A DNA stretch of 64,000 bases from Glandiceps talaboti (taxonomy: Eukaryota > Hemichordata > Enteropneusta > Spengelidae): NCBI RefSeq assembly GCF_964340395.1, contig NC_135554.1, positions 12,514,251-12,578,250 of the forward strand, read 5' to 3'. Of the stretch, positions 1 through 14,297 are shown piece by piece. The notes beneath the pieces were generated by a model. It worked only from the letters and a program-made list of their open reading frames with translations. It made no database searches and was not told the DNA's origin. Position 1 is the stretch's first letter. Every line of letters starts with the position of its first letter. Made by a program: the position numbers and the translations under genes.

Positions 1-3000
1 CACTGGCATCTACTCATTCACATCAAAGATTTACAACTTATCACCCAAACCTTGGCGAGGGTACTGTGTTTTATATTGTCATCCAGGCAACGAACGGAGC
101 ACACATAACAACTACCAAGGTAGAAATTCTCATTATTAACATATTTCTATCACGTGTTCTGTGCCATACCTTCCGAATCACCAAATACACACATTGTTAT
201 ATACATTACCTTTTCCCGCGACGTACTTTCTTTTAATCCATTTACTATGCAATCTAGTGAATAAACATTACACGCCTGTAGGTTACTGGACCATACATAG
301 TAGAAGTTACTCCACCAATGTTCGAAGGTGTGGTATCTGTTGAGTACAGAGAAGACAACGCGAGTTCGTATCTCGTTGCACTGTGGGAAGAGGACGACTT
401 TGTTGAAAAGGATGACCCAAAACCGTTGTCAGATTATCAAGTCGCTGTAGGTAAGACGTTCGGTTTAAAAAATAACAATAGTTTGTAAAATCTTGAGACT
501 CGTCGATCGCTACAAGCCAGCGTTACCTTGATTAAAACACTGATTGATTTAACTGAAAATGATGAGATCCTCTGAAAAGAATTTAGGGGGAGTCATTGAT
601 TTTATTCAGCTCGTCATATTATGTTATGTAATATACTCAATATAGATGATGTGACTTTCCATAGTTCGCTATTCTTTAACATTTTAACATCATTTTGTTT
701 CTTAAGGCAATACTCCATTTGGGACACAATTATTGGACTTCAGACCTATAGACGATTTCAGTGGCCCAATGTGTTCTCGGGATGATACAAAGCAACCATC
801 TTGTGTTTCAATTGCAACATTGTTACTTGATTGGGATCTCCTAGGGGACCATACTTATTATGTCACTATTAAGGTGACCAATGCTGCTGGTTTGAGTGTG
901 ACTGTCACCAGTAATCCATACAAACACACAGTTGACCTCCCGTCGGTCGGCGTTGTACTGGATACTGTCGATCCCGACAGTCTTGGAGACATGGGCTTTA
1001 TGGTAAGATTATTACTTTACAAAACTGCACATTGCAAGAAAAAAAGTGGTTGTGATTTTTGAAATAGAACGAACAAACAAACGCAGACACGGGTTAATCT
1101 TAATCGTCGTGCATATATGATCATCAAACGTATATTGACTATTGAGGACACATGTTTGTTGTATACATACGCATCCCATCACTCAGAAAGTATAGGTACC
1201 CTTTGAATCAACGTGTTTAATAGAAAATTGAATGAGAAAACAACTAAAGTCCATTCAATGTATACATTTTCAGTTACGAGTATGATAATTAGGCGCCAGT
1301 GAGGTATGATTCTTCTTGGCAACTTTCAATAAATGTAGTCAATATCCTCTTTTATAATAGTAATTGCAAGGTGCTGTTGACATTAACAAATTTTGATGTA
1401 AATGAAGTTGCCTAGCAAGCCTGATACGTCACTTCCGTATAAGCTCAAATCTATAAACTCAGTATTGATGATTGAAAGCCAATGCAATCAACACTTGCTT
1501 ATCGTCTGTGGCCTTTAAGGTTAATATTTAACAACGTAGTCCTTTCATTCAGCTTTTCGGTTTATTTGCGATCAACAGCAATTGTCTGACATAGACTACC
1601 AAACCTCTGCTACAACACTTCATACACGCTGGTATGGGTTTGCACATCCTTATCAGGACGTGACGTATGAAATTGGTATTGGTACATCACCAGAGAGTGT
1701 TGACATCATGGATTTTATACACGTAGAGTCCAAAACCCACCACTCTGTGTATGGCCTTGACCTCCAGATATATAAGGTGAGAACATTATAATGTTGTACT
1801 TATACTTTATTTCTTACACATCACCTTTGACCTGACCCAAGTTGTGATTCAGTATTCATGATATTTGCAGATTCAGGACCCAATACCTACTGCAAACATG
1901 TACAACAATTCCACCCTTCATCGTCCACTGTCATTGTTTGCAACATTTATTACCTCGTGTCGGCCACTAATCTAATTCCATTTGATAATTAGTGAATCCA
2001 TAGCACATAAGGTGTGCAACACATAGACCATTACATATGCAATTAGACTAAATATTTTAGAGGTACAGCTGTACGGTCACCAGTGACTCCCTTGTGAAAA
2101 CGTTGATCATTTTAGGTCAAGCCATTCTGCAACCGCCCCCCCCCCCGTACATTCGTGTTTCAATCAAACAAACAATTTTATACTCTCTGTAAATGTCGCT
2201 CAATCCGGAAAAGTCACTCTACAGTAGAGGATACTCTGCAGCCTCTTTTCAATTAACAATACATCAATTTTTTGGTCCACGAAATATATCATCTCTTTAC
2301 AGAAATATTATGCTACCATCAGAGCTACCTCAGATTCTGGACACGTTCTGTCAAGTTCAAATGGTGTGATAATCATGACAGAAAATGATGTGTTGACAGA
2401 TGCTGATGTCAGGGATGGTGTAGACTGTGGAAAGCAAGGTTGGTTAATTTGTTCGCAAACGTGTTGTGTCGATCCTCCTTCATGTATGTATGCTATTTTG
2501 TTAAAAAAATAACTCTATGTCCATACAAATTTTAACAGTAAGAACGCCGCTGACACGCTTGGATACAGAAATGTCTAATAGATGATTATTGTCTAAACCC
2601 AAAAGGCATACTGAAACTTTCTAAATACATATTTGTTTCACTTGTTTAGAGCTCTGCACCTGTTGTTTTATCGTGCCATGTAAAGACTATTTGCCTTTGC
2701 ATTGTCTGTTATCATATACGTCGATTATATATCCATCGATATGAAATTGAATCTTTAGAAGATTACAATTGCCTTATTTTGATTAATTACAACAGAATCT
2801 CAGCTAGCTAATATGAATAATGGTCATCACGATTCTACCAGTCGTTTCAACTGTGAGGATGATGAAGACTACCAGGCTTCGACTTCTACTGTTTATGCAA
2901 ATTGGGTTTTGTCTAATGACACAATGTCCTATATCACTCATACTGAAGTTGCAGTTGAAATGGAAAATTCTCGTGATGGGTAAGCCTTAGGTTAAAGATA

Positions 3001-6000
3001 AAGTAATGTTGTATGTTAACTGAATTTCATCACCGGACGACTGTATGCAGTTATATTAAGACGAACAAGAAACAGGGCACACAGGCGGAAGAACAGTGCC
3101 ATCACAGTCGATTGTGTAAAATACTATACGGTTTCCTTTACCAGTGATTATCGATTCATAGTAATAACTGTAATACATTTGTTTTAATTTCTTTAGGAGA
3201 ACTTTGAACCTTGTTTAGCAGGAATTATTAAACTACGCTACTCTATCCAAAGTTGTATTAAAGCTTAACTCATGTATGATGATATTAGGTTGTACATTAT
3301 ATTCATTACCAATTACATTACGTATTAATTCTTGATATTTTCAACATCATTCTGCATTCCTTTTAGTGCTGACTCACAGTGGGATTCCATACAACCATAT
3401 GAAAGGGCTCATCTAAGTCATAATATACACATTGCTGGGCTTACCCTATCTCCTGGAGATCACTATCGAACCAGTATCAAATTCTGTTATCCTGGTGGTT
3501 GTTTTCAACCAGTTCAAAGTGATGGGTTCTGGGTAATGCCTTATCCACCAGTGTCTGATGGAATCGATGAAATTAAGCTTTCCAGGTAAGTATATTGCAA
3601 CTCTCACCATGCCTATGTGCTAGTATGTTCTAGAGTTTACTAAACAGCCATACGAAAAGGCGAAGTTGTATAGTTATGATGAAATATTTATTGTATATTC
3701 CGTGGCATGTTTTTTCGTGTGAAATAACCAGTGTAAGAGTAGAACGGAATTTGAGACGTGTAGACTTTTATGACAGATGTTAGATTCACATAAGCTGTAA
3801 GGTGTATTATGTCATTTATTCCGTTTTTATCCCTTAGTCATTCCGTGCTTGAATTCAAATGGAACATGTTTGTAAACCTGGAAGTTGAAGGAAAACTTGA
3901 AAGTGATGAATACATGGATTACTATGAGTGGACATTATCAGTTGATACAGGGACATCGGAACATGGAGATATTCTTTATCAGTGGGAAAAAATAATTAAC
4001 CCACAACAGACAGGTTCCATGGTAAGGTCTGATTACATTTACGTTACCTCTTATTAGCTTAAATAAGCATAAACGTGTTACCAATTGTGTGTATGCCTGT
4101 TATATATCGTAGATACTGTAATCCATATTACATTTCCACTTCTAGTTGTCATACCAGGTGACCCTTCCTGGCGACCTTGTCTTCTCTGAATGCATCAAGC
4201 TTGCGCTACGTGGTTACAACAAGGCTGGTTTGAGTACAACAATTTATGAAGAAATATACGATTGTAATTCGATATATCCTCCTTATGTTGTTCCAAATAT
4301 TGTTGTTGATGCTGTGGGCACTGATGACGGTGCAGGGGGTGTAAAGTAAGTAAACATTAAGCACATTTACTGATCCAAGTCATTCATACCTTCGTCGTTT
4401 TAGGTTATTCGATCTTCATTTTTTTTTAGAAATGAAATTATTGAATATGCGAAGCTCTAGAAAACACAACCGATGAATAATTGGTTGAATAATAACTGTT
4501 ACTTTTATACAGTGACATTTCGGTAGATTCTGATGGAGTTTGGCATGAGTCCGATGCTGAATACACACCAGCAAAACACAAGTTGTCTGCAGTCTGGTCA
4601 AGTCTACGTCATGGTCAATATTCTTGGAAAATAGTGTCTGGAGATGATATTGAAAGATGGGCATATAGAGAACCCCAATCCGAATTACGCTATGAAACAT
4701 ATTCATGTAATTCTGTTGAAGTTCTTGCATGTGGGGATACACAGGTAGGTGAAACGATATAACAATAGCTAAATATCTTCGAAATTCAAAATACATCACG
4801 AGAAGCTAACAGGTGGAACGTTTTGTCCGGTTTAATTGTCAAAACCTGAATAATTTCTTCCATAGGAAAACTTCATTAATGTAATTGGACTTGAACTCCA
4901 GCACGGACAGCGGTACTACGTTTGTATATTTGCCAATGAAACACATGTGGAAAAGGAGAACACGGTAGAGATATTACCAATGGTATCAGAATGTTCAGAT
5001 GGAATCACAGTGGACAGGACTCCACCCGAACCCGGTATGGTGTGGATTGGATGGAAAGGAATGCAATATCAGGTATTTAAACGTGATACTGACCTAAATT
5101 GATACTCCTTCTGAATTTATTGAAAGTTAACCAGTGTGTCATGACTATCGCTTATTTTCAAAGAGGGTACATTTTTCTTTTCCCCTAGACATCAACATCC
5201 CTACTATACATAACATGGGAAAGTTTTGTTGATGTGGAAGAAACTGGTCAAACAACACATCACAGTGGTATACGATACTACGAATATGCTATAGGTAAAA
5301 AAAATAATAATTATATTAGCGGATAGATTTACAAAATAAAATGCAGAATGCGTTAAGTTTGAATTTCAGTTTCCTTGTAACAAATCACATACATGTGGAA
5401 AAAACTGATCAAACAACACGGCACAGTGAAAAACAACACTTCGAATATGCTATAGGTAATGTTGTTAAACATGTTGTTTTCTAGCACCCAAATGACAGCA
5501 CATATTGTGAATTTTCGAAAATATCTACTTTATTTTCATAAAAATAATGAATTCGTTTATTTTCTTAGGTACTTCTCCAAATGGAGTGGATGTACATGAT
5601 TATATTAATGTTGGTGTTACAAACTGGGCAGCATCCCATGATGTTAACCTTCAACACGGCAGTACATACTACGTTACATTGAGAGGTATGACATCTAACT
5701 GCTAATTCTTTTTATCAGGTATCAAGAATTACTAGATGTCGAGCTGAGTGTGCGATGGTATATGTCCAATTTTCACATCACATTTATTCTATAATGGTAA
5801 TGAAGAGTTTTAGTATTTTCTGTTTACATTTTGCTTGGTGTAAGCTAAACTTCTAATCGCTATGAAATTAAGTGCATACATTTGTGCATTCATTCATATG
5901 CACGTCATTTTGGTTTGCAACTGAATCATATATGGCCGTATGGCAGCGATATTTGTTGTAAAATTTAACAATTTGCATCATATTTTGAAGGTGTAATAAG

Positions 6001-8164
6001 TAGCGTCTCCATTCAAATGCCTACATCCTTAGTATCAAATATGAGCTTTCTTTTAAGACTTGAACTTTGACATATTTTTTTTGGCATATACACTTACTTA
6101 ATTTCACGCATGACCATGGCCTGTATAGCAAAACGGTGGTCATATTTGCGATAAAAAGGCACATTTTGCCCATTATCTCCAAATGTAAGATACGTATGGA
6201 CACCATTTAATGGTAAGCTTTCTAATGAGACATTGGCCGTTGACCTTCACGAACATTTCAATGGAAACAACCGAAATTTCTCTTTCTACGATTACTCAAA
6301 AAGTGGAATACACTAAGACTGCATTTAAATGTCTATGCGCATGTAAGCAACGATGAGCTTTCTGTTGTACTTTGACCTTTGACTTTGAACTTCAGATACA
6401 AGGTGAAATAGCAAATTGGTAAATAAATAAATTGTTGTATCTAGAGACACCATTCAAATTTGCACAATACCGTTGCAATACAGTACACCAGTTGGGGGTA
6501 ATGTCTTTTATAACGACTTATCATTAGTGCTTTTTTCCTTCATGTTTTTTTTATGAAGGGGTCGACTTCGTCGGGCTGACGGCCGAGTCAGTTTCTTCTG
6601 GTGTTACAATTGATATATCTGCACCAATGACAACAGGCGTTGCTATGGATGTCGGCAGTGGATATCATACGTCTATTTCGTCACTGAGTGCAAGCTGGGA
6701 AAGAGTCTTGTATGACAGAGAAAGTGGTAAGTTACATTTCTCAGAACTTAAAAATTCAGTGAGAAATACCCAGATCATATATAAATAGTATAGCATAGTA
6801 TATTATAGTATATTATAGTATAGTATAGTATAGTATAGTATAGTATAGTACATTCTAGTATAGTATAGTGTAGTGTAGTATAGTATAGCATAGTCTTTCT
6901 TTATTCCAAAAACGGACAATACCTAATACATAAGAACGTGGGACAAAAGCACAAAATCGCTGAGAGATATACAAAGACTACAATGCAAATCAAAAAGGAA
7001 ATCAAATACTGTTCCTGAAACAATCGGTTATGAATTTTGCAGTCGTCACTACCATAGTTTTATCTATACTCGACATAATTACGATGAACTTAGTCTCGTC
7101 ACCCTTATCCATACAATCAGAGGAAAAAAGTGGATACCGTTTGAAAGAACCATGTGTTTGTTTAGAATGAACTTGAGACGCCACTGCATTAGAGTCACAC
7201 ACAGCATATTCCGTCTTCTACTGGTATATTTATATATCTACCCATTTCGATCATTCACTTATGACAGGAGCATTTAAACTTTGTGTAAAAAATGTTGGAG
7301 TTGGAAACTCTTCAAAATGACAAGATATGGTTCGAAATGAATGCCGGGTTTAAATGTTCGATAGTTCTATATAAATAGTGGACATTCTTACGTTGTTGTG
7401 TTATATATTAAGGTATATTGTACTACGAGTGGGGTATAGGAACCAAACCTGGTATGGTTGATGTTTATCCCTTTACTCAAACTAATGATCTAGGAGCCAG
7501 TGCAAATGGATTGTCACTACGAGAAGGACATGCCTACTATGTATCCGTTAGAGTAAGTATTTGACAATTAGTAGTGAATGAATCGGTCAATAGCTGTTCA
7601 TATTATTCGTTTAATCAACCGTGCGGATGATGTTTACATGAAATATAAACGTTGCGACACATTGGTAAAAAAATATCTTGGACTTACATGAACAAATCTT
7701 ACATCGATTTACTCATAGGTCCACTCATAGAAAATGTACGGCTTAAGATTTACAGTCTGTATATAAGTTCACATTTAACCGATGTCTTCTTGCGATCACT
7801 GATCAGGCATATAACGGCGCTGGTCTCTCCACTGTGGTTACATCATGGGCAATCATAGTTGAAACCTCACCACCTAATGCTGGATTTGTTTTTGAAGGAC
7901 AACCTGGAAATACTGAGAAAGATTTGGACTATCAGGTACGAGAGAAATATTTTAATTAAATGGCGTGAGTTTTATTTGTTATTATGTAATATAATTTTGT
8001 AACATCTTAGTCCTTCCTCTTTTTTATAATTGTGGGGCTAGACAATATGTATTTTATCTCTGTAATTGGTACGGGTTTTGCTTCATGTCCATTGCAATAC
8101 ATTTTTCTGTATCATTGTTGCCGCGGCGTCTTGAATTTTCTTACGCGCACCTCAATGGAAATAA

Positions 8165-8220
<56 letters not shown>

Positions 8221-11200
8221 GTCAGGGATGGAAGGGGGTTAATGCTTTTATTATCCTCGGTGATATTTTATACCTTGTAATTTGATATGCACTTGCATAA
8301 ATTATTACCTAATAAAGCCAAACCAAGTAATAGTTTTTGTATTTAATAATTCAGTATCAATGACGTCACACGTGTTATATTTAACCCTTTGTTTAACCCT
8401 AACGTTATGTTTAACTTTAACGTTCTTTGGGTGATATTCGTAACATGCTCACGGGTTATCTTTGGCAATCTAGGCACACCTGTAACGAATATAGGGCATT
8501 GGACATTATACACGTGAAATAAATAAGTCAGTAATAACAATTTGCTAGAATACATATATGACTAATTAAACAATATCAGGAATGGGTTGGACCCATTTAC
8601 CTTAGTCATTGCTATAGTCAATGTTAGATAATTTGATATTTCACATTTCATCAAAAGACAAATACAGTATCACTAAAGGTCTACTGGGAAGGCTTCAATG
8701 ACCCACATACACCAATAGTAGATTATGCATGGAAGATTGGTACATGTCCCGGATGTGATGACATTTTGCGGGAACAACATATTGGACTGATTAACGGTGA
8801 GTTACTAACATCATTCCTTCTAAACAGTATATCGACACGGCAGGGAAGTACATTCAGAACTTTGAGGTCACCGTACATGATATATTGTGTACGTGCAGTT
8901 AGAGTCGTTGAGGTGAATTTTATTATAAAATACATACACATACATATGAAAAGAAAGTGTGGTATTCACTTCTTTTTGGTAATTAAGAGAGAGGTTATAC
9001 ACAATCTGACATTTCCTGGAAAGAGGAAGCTTTGTACACGACGTTTTAATGTCTATGACTCCTGCATATCCATACATTTCGCCTGTCACAACACATTGTG
9101 CAATGCAATAATCGGGTATTAATCTAGGCATTATCATTAATTTTACTATTCTCTAGGGAGACTACTTTAAACAGAACTTTGTCTGTAGATGGTTATGAAA
9201 TACCTTTCCGTATATTTGTCTACAAACCTGTCCTTGTATTTCTTCCTCTAGAGATGGAAGCCAGCTATCTAAATCTACAACCAGGAGTGAGATATTACAC
9301 GACAGTAACGGCATGTAATGCAGCTGAATTATGTACAACAGTATCATCAGATGGTATCATAGCAGACGATTCACCACCTATATCTGGTATGGTATTTGAT
9401 GGCCCAAGTGATGACGACCGGCAATATCAAGCATCAAGGTATGTCGTAGTCATTAAACCATTACCCCTCTACCAAAATCCCTCCTAAGAGGAAGCTCGTA
9501 TCTTAATTTGTTAGTCATTATCCACTCAATTTATGTACAAATTATGACACATGGAATTAGAAATAACGCACCGATTATGCAAACAGATTCATCCAACATG
9601 TATTTTCTTTGTCAAACAGAGATAGGATAGCAGTACACTGGTATAACTTCCATGATTCTCAGTCAGAACTTTCACATTATGAAATGAGAGTTGGAACAAC
9701 GCGAGGTGGCGACAATATAATACCAACAACACCACTTCATATAACGGAAGAAGTTTACTTTCCAAAACTTGTCGCGCCTTTACCTGTGAACACTCCTGTA
9801 TATACTACAATCAGAGCTTACAATAAAGCAGGTAAGAATGCACATGGGGCAATGCTTCCTATCGGTATCATGTAGTGAAATATTGCACACAGAATTCGTC
9901 ATTATTTTAACACGTGTAATCAATGGAAACAAAATGTGTCGACGCCAAACGACGGCTTAAATATATAATGACCACAATAGTAATAAAGAAGGTATATTTT
10001 CGTCGCTTATATTAAGAGTTGATGTCTTTGTAATGCATACCTACCTAATTCTAGCAATAAATCGATCTGGTACTTTACCCACAAATTGTCTCACGACAGG
10101 ATTGCAAATTGAAGGCACTTCAAATGGTATCATGGTGGACGAATCTGCTCCAATAGTTCTAAAGAATGTGACCTTTGACCAAGGCCTAGGATCTGTCCAT
10201 GATGGAAGTCAGGTGTGTAGAAAGTATAAGTAACACTGTGACAGTATCCATACTATTAGATATTATTTCCGAATATTTTTCGTCGTTCAGCCACAGGAGA
10301 ATACAAGTCACGATTAGTTTCCAGCTGAACGAAGAAAAATATTGGGGAATAATATTATTGTATCATCGCCAGTAATATAAAAAAAATCGGGGAAAGTACT
10401 GGGAATATTGAGCGTTTTGACACATGTTTCGTACTCAACAAAACCAATGACGTAGACACACGTTGTCGTGACGTAGAACGACGAGAGTATACATTCCATT
10501 TTTTTGGAATATGGATAGAGTATGGTATAATATATATTATGGTTGCTGCTATATGTAATGAATGCGTTACGTGCACTACCTGTATAAAATACATTGGAGT
10601 AAAAGTTCGGAGTGCGTCGCATGACAAGTTATATTGCATATTAAATTTTAGATCCTATACCGAACTCAATGCGACATACTTGTACATGCACATACAGATG
10701 ATTAATCGTAAAAACACTCCTAATTATAAATATTAGTACCCTAAGTTTATATTTCTTAATGCATGTTTTTGTTTTTTTAATTAATAAAATAAATTCAAGT
10801 TATGGAGAAGTATGCTTCGTTTTACCTGGAGGTTTTATGATCCTGAGAGTCCGATTGATCAACAGATTTTATCAGTCGCTAGTCATCACCAGTCCATAAT
10901 TGATATACCGTCAGTGGAGGTAAATATAATTTATTAGTTTATTAATTTCATTTTGTACATCATTAGATGGATGTTGTCGCAATGCATAACACCGACTACT
11001 TAACAACACCCGTATCCATTGACACAGCAGATGTGAAACAAAATCGTAAAATTTTCCCCTTTATATTTGCGATCTCTATCTTGAAGCAATTAGCACTTTG
11101 ACTATTTTATCGCATCTTGAAGTTATATAACTATGCACCAATATCAGTGTCAGCATACGATTCATTTCTGACGTTGGTTCATTTGCTCTCATCTTTACAG

Positions 11201-14200
11201 CTTTCTGGTCATGAAACCAAGTACACCTTTACTGGCCTATCCTTGGATGACGGCGACACATATTACGTCAAAGTCGTTGCCTGTAATGCAGCAATGCTGT
11301 GTAGTTCAAGTGAGAGTGACGGATTATTGGTAAATATCCACCCACAGAGTAGTGTTACGTCATATCATAGTCCCTTGTCAAATGTATATGTTTGTTTAAT
11401 TTTTTACACGTGTTTCGCTATTATCAAAATGACTTTTCCCGTAACACAAGGGCAATATGGTCAAGCATAGCAGGTTATATGAGATTGATATCATTGTCAA
11501 TTGCATCATAGATAGCATGTGTTAAAATAAATACTGCCTACTAATAATAATCACGGAACAAATGGTCTTGTTTCTATTCTCTTCTACTACTGTACGTTTA
11601 ATCATTTTGTGTTACTATAAAACATCATTGAACTAGGTCGACTCCACGCCCCCAACGGTAGGAACATTTGCAGTGGAAACAGATCATGCTGCAGACCTGT
11701 CAAGACATCAAGATGGTTGGATGACGTATCAACAGAGTTATGACGACAACCAATCACAAGTCAAGCTTGCATGGCTGGGATTTTCCGACATGCATTCAGG
11801 AATTACATCATATTTTTCCGTTCTTGGAACAGAATACAGTGGACGTGAACTTACACCCGTGAGTCAAAGATAAAAATGATTTTTTTAATGGATTAAAAAG
11901 TGAACTTTCTTTAATTTTGTAAGTAAAACTAGCATATGAATTGTACACCAGAGTCAATCTTCTCATCATGTATACTATTCATACAATTATTCATGTTACC
12001 AAATATGTTTTTATTAATACAGGAAGGACCTGTTGAGATTAGTCATCAAGATGGCGAAAGTTACCGAGATGAGGGCGCTATTCAAACCGGTATACTTCCA
12101 ATAGCACGTGATCTTGTGCCAGGGGAAGTCATATATGCAACATTGTGGGCCGTCAACGGGGTAGGTATCTTTCAAATTTTCAAAAGATTTCAGGTTTCAA
12201 GTTACATTGGTCTTTTGTAAAAGGTCAAACCAAAGTTCATTTTATATCTACATTAGTGTCACACTGCACATAAAAAGAATATAGAAAGTTATTTAGACAT
12301 ATGGTGAAAATAGTTTTATTGTTAATATCTACCAGGTTGGTATGAGGAGCATGGAAGCACACGACACATTTGAAGTGGTAAAATCTAATGAACATGAAGG
12401 TATACTATCTAAAGTAAGAAGATGTGAGTCTCAAACATGTCAAGGTGATTGCACATGCGCAGCGCAGTATCAAGTCTGCCATGGGAACGAAGAAGCTTGT
12501 ACAGTTATTATAGGTAAGGTGTATCAGAAAAAGATAAGAAAAAAAGAAATATATATTATATATATGACTCTGTAAACTGTATGTAGAGCGGTGTATATAA
12601 CACAGTATCAAGAAAGATACACATGCGCTGTTACACAGCTGTAAATAATACATGTGTATATAATTGGCTGTAATAAATATAATTATATTTAATTACAGTT
12701 ACCTCTCTTGTCCCACAAGTCGTGTAGAGAAACCTGTCACACACCAAATAACACCATACAAATCACATTTGAAGAATTTTCTGTGAAATCGCATGATATT
12801 GATAACGAAAAGAATGAAGAATGAAACCAGTATTTCTAGTGTATTTACCTTTGTGACTCCGTCATTTCTAATTTTACCAACAGGAAATTCAGTATACGAA
12901 CAGATCGAAGTAATTGACATCCTTAACTATCGTTACACGGAGAATACACGGGTTGATGTCGACTACACGCCGTCAATGTGTGCATTGGCAGCAGAATGGA
13001 GATCCATTAGTGTAGAAAATGGTAAAAATATGATTATGTACAGAGAATATACAATGATTTGTGAGAAAGGCTGTATGGTACAACTGAGAGTTGTGGCTAT
13101 AACGTATCAACCCGATAATGTAGTAAAATTGTTACATTATCGGTTAGACATTTACTACATTATGGTTAGAAAATGTTACGTTATCGATCAATTGGGACTT
13201 TGCCAGTTGTTTTACTACGTTACCGGTCATATTTTACTACATTATCCGGTTGATACGTTATCGGCTGGTTATTACGTCATCAGTTATAACAACGCAATCA
13301 TATTATTGGTTTTATCTACTATAATGTTAACGTTGCTAAACATAATAGTCAATTGATGGAAATCCGTGGTGAAATATGCAAATTATACCCGGGTCCAATA
13401 TATTATATATGTGCGATGTGTGATGTGTTATGCCATGGAAGTGTGTTGACTGATACATGAGGGCGCCCTGTAAAGGCAGACATCAGTGAATTAGTCTAAT
13501 TAGGATTAGGAAAATCCTTGAAATTGTATTCCTGCCATTTCAGAGTTTAAGGTAGAACGATATGAATGGAGCGTTGGTATAATGGGAGGAGATCCAGGTA
13601 CTGGTTTGTTCAATCCAGCCACTGATCGTATATGGTATGACGTTGGTTTGGAAACGTACGCCATATTCCTACAGAGGAGAGGTGAACCTCCAGATACGTG
13701 TGAGTATATGTTAATTAACTAGCAATTTACATTGTTTTGGGAGCGATGTGAGGTTGATGAAATAAATGGACCTGAAAATGTAATTTTTCAACATAAATTT
13801 TACAATGACGAGTTAAATATTATCGATTCAAGCTAAGTTCGTAATATTAATCACTTTTATTGTTGGTAATCATATGTGTTTCAGATCCCTTGATTGATGG
13901 CGAAGAGTACGTATTTTATGTGAAGACATGGTATGATGAAACTACTTATGCAGTCTTCGCATCAAATGGTGTTAAAGTCGAGGCTTCGGCTCCAGCTACG
14001 TCATCGTCAAGGAAGGTACGTATTGTTGAGTAGCTATAGGATGACGGCACAAAGACAACCATACTTGTATTGATAATGCATCTTATTCAATAATAAGGAT
14101 ATAATACCAGCCTTTATGGTTTTGCCCATTCACCTCTACCATTCACTATTTTTTCTCGTCCATCTGTGTGTGTGTGTATGTGTGTGTGTACGTATGGCTG

Positions 14201-14231
14201 AACATGACTCTCTCTCTCTCTCTCTCTCTCT

Positions 14232-14297
<66 letters not shown>

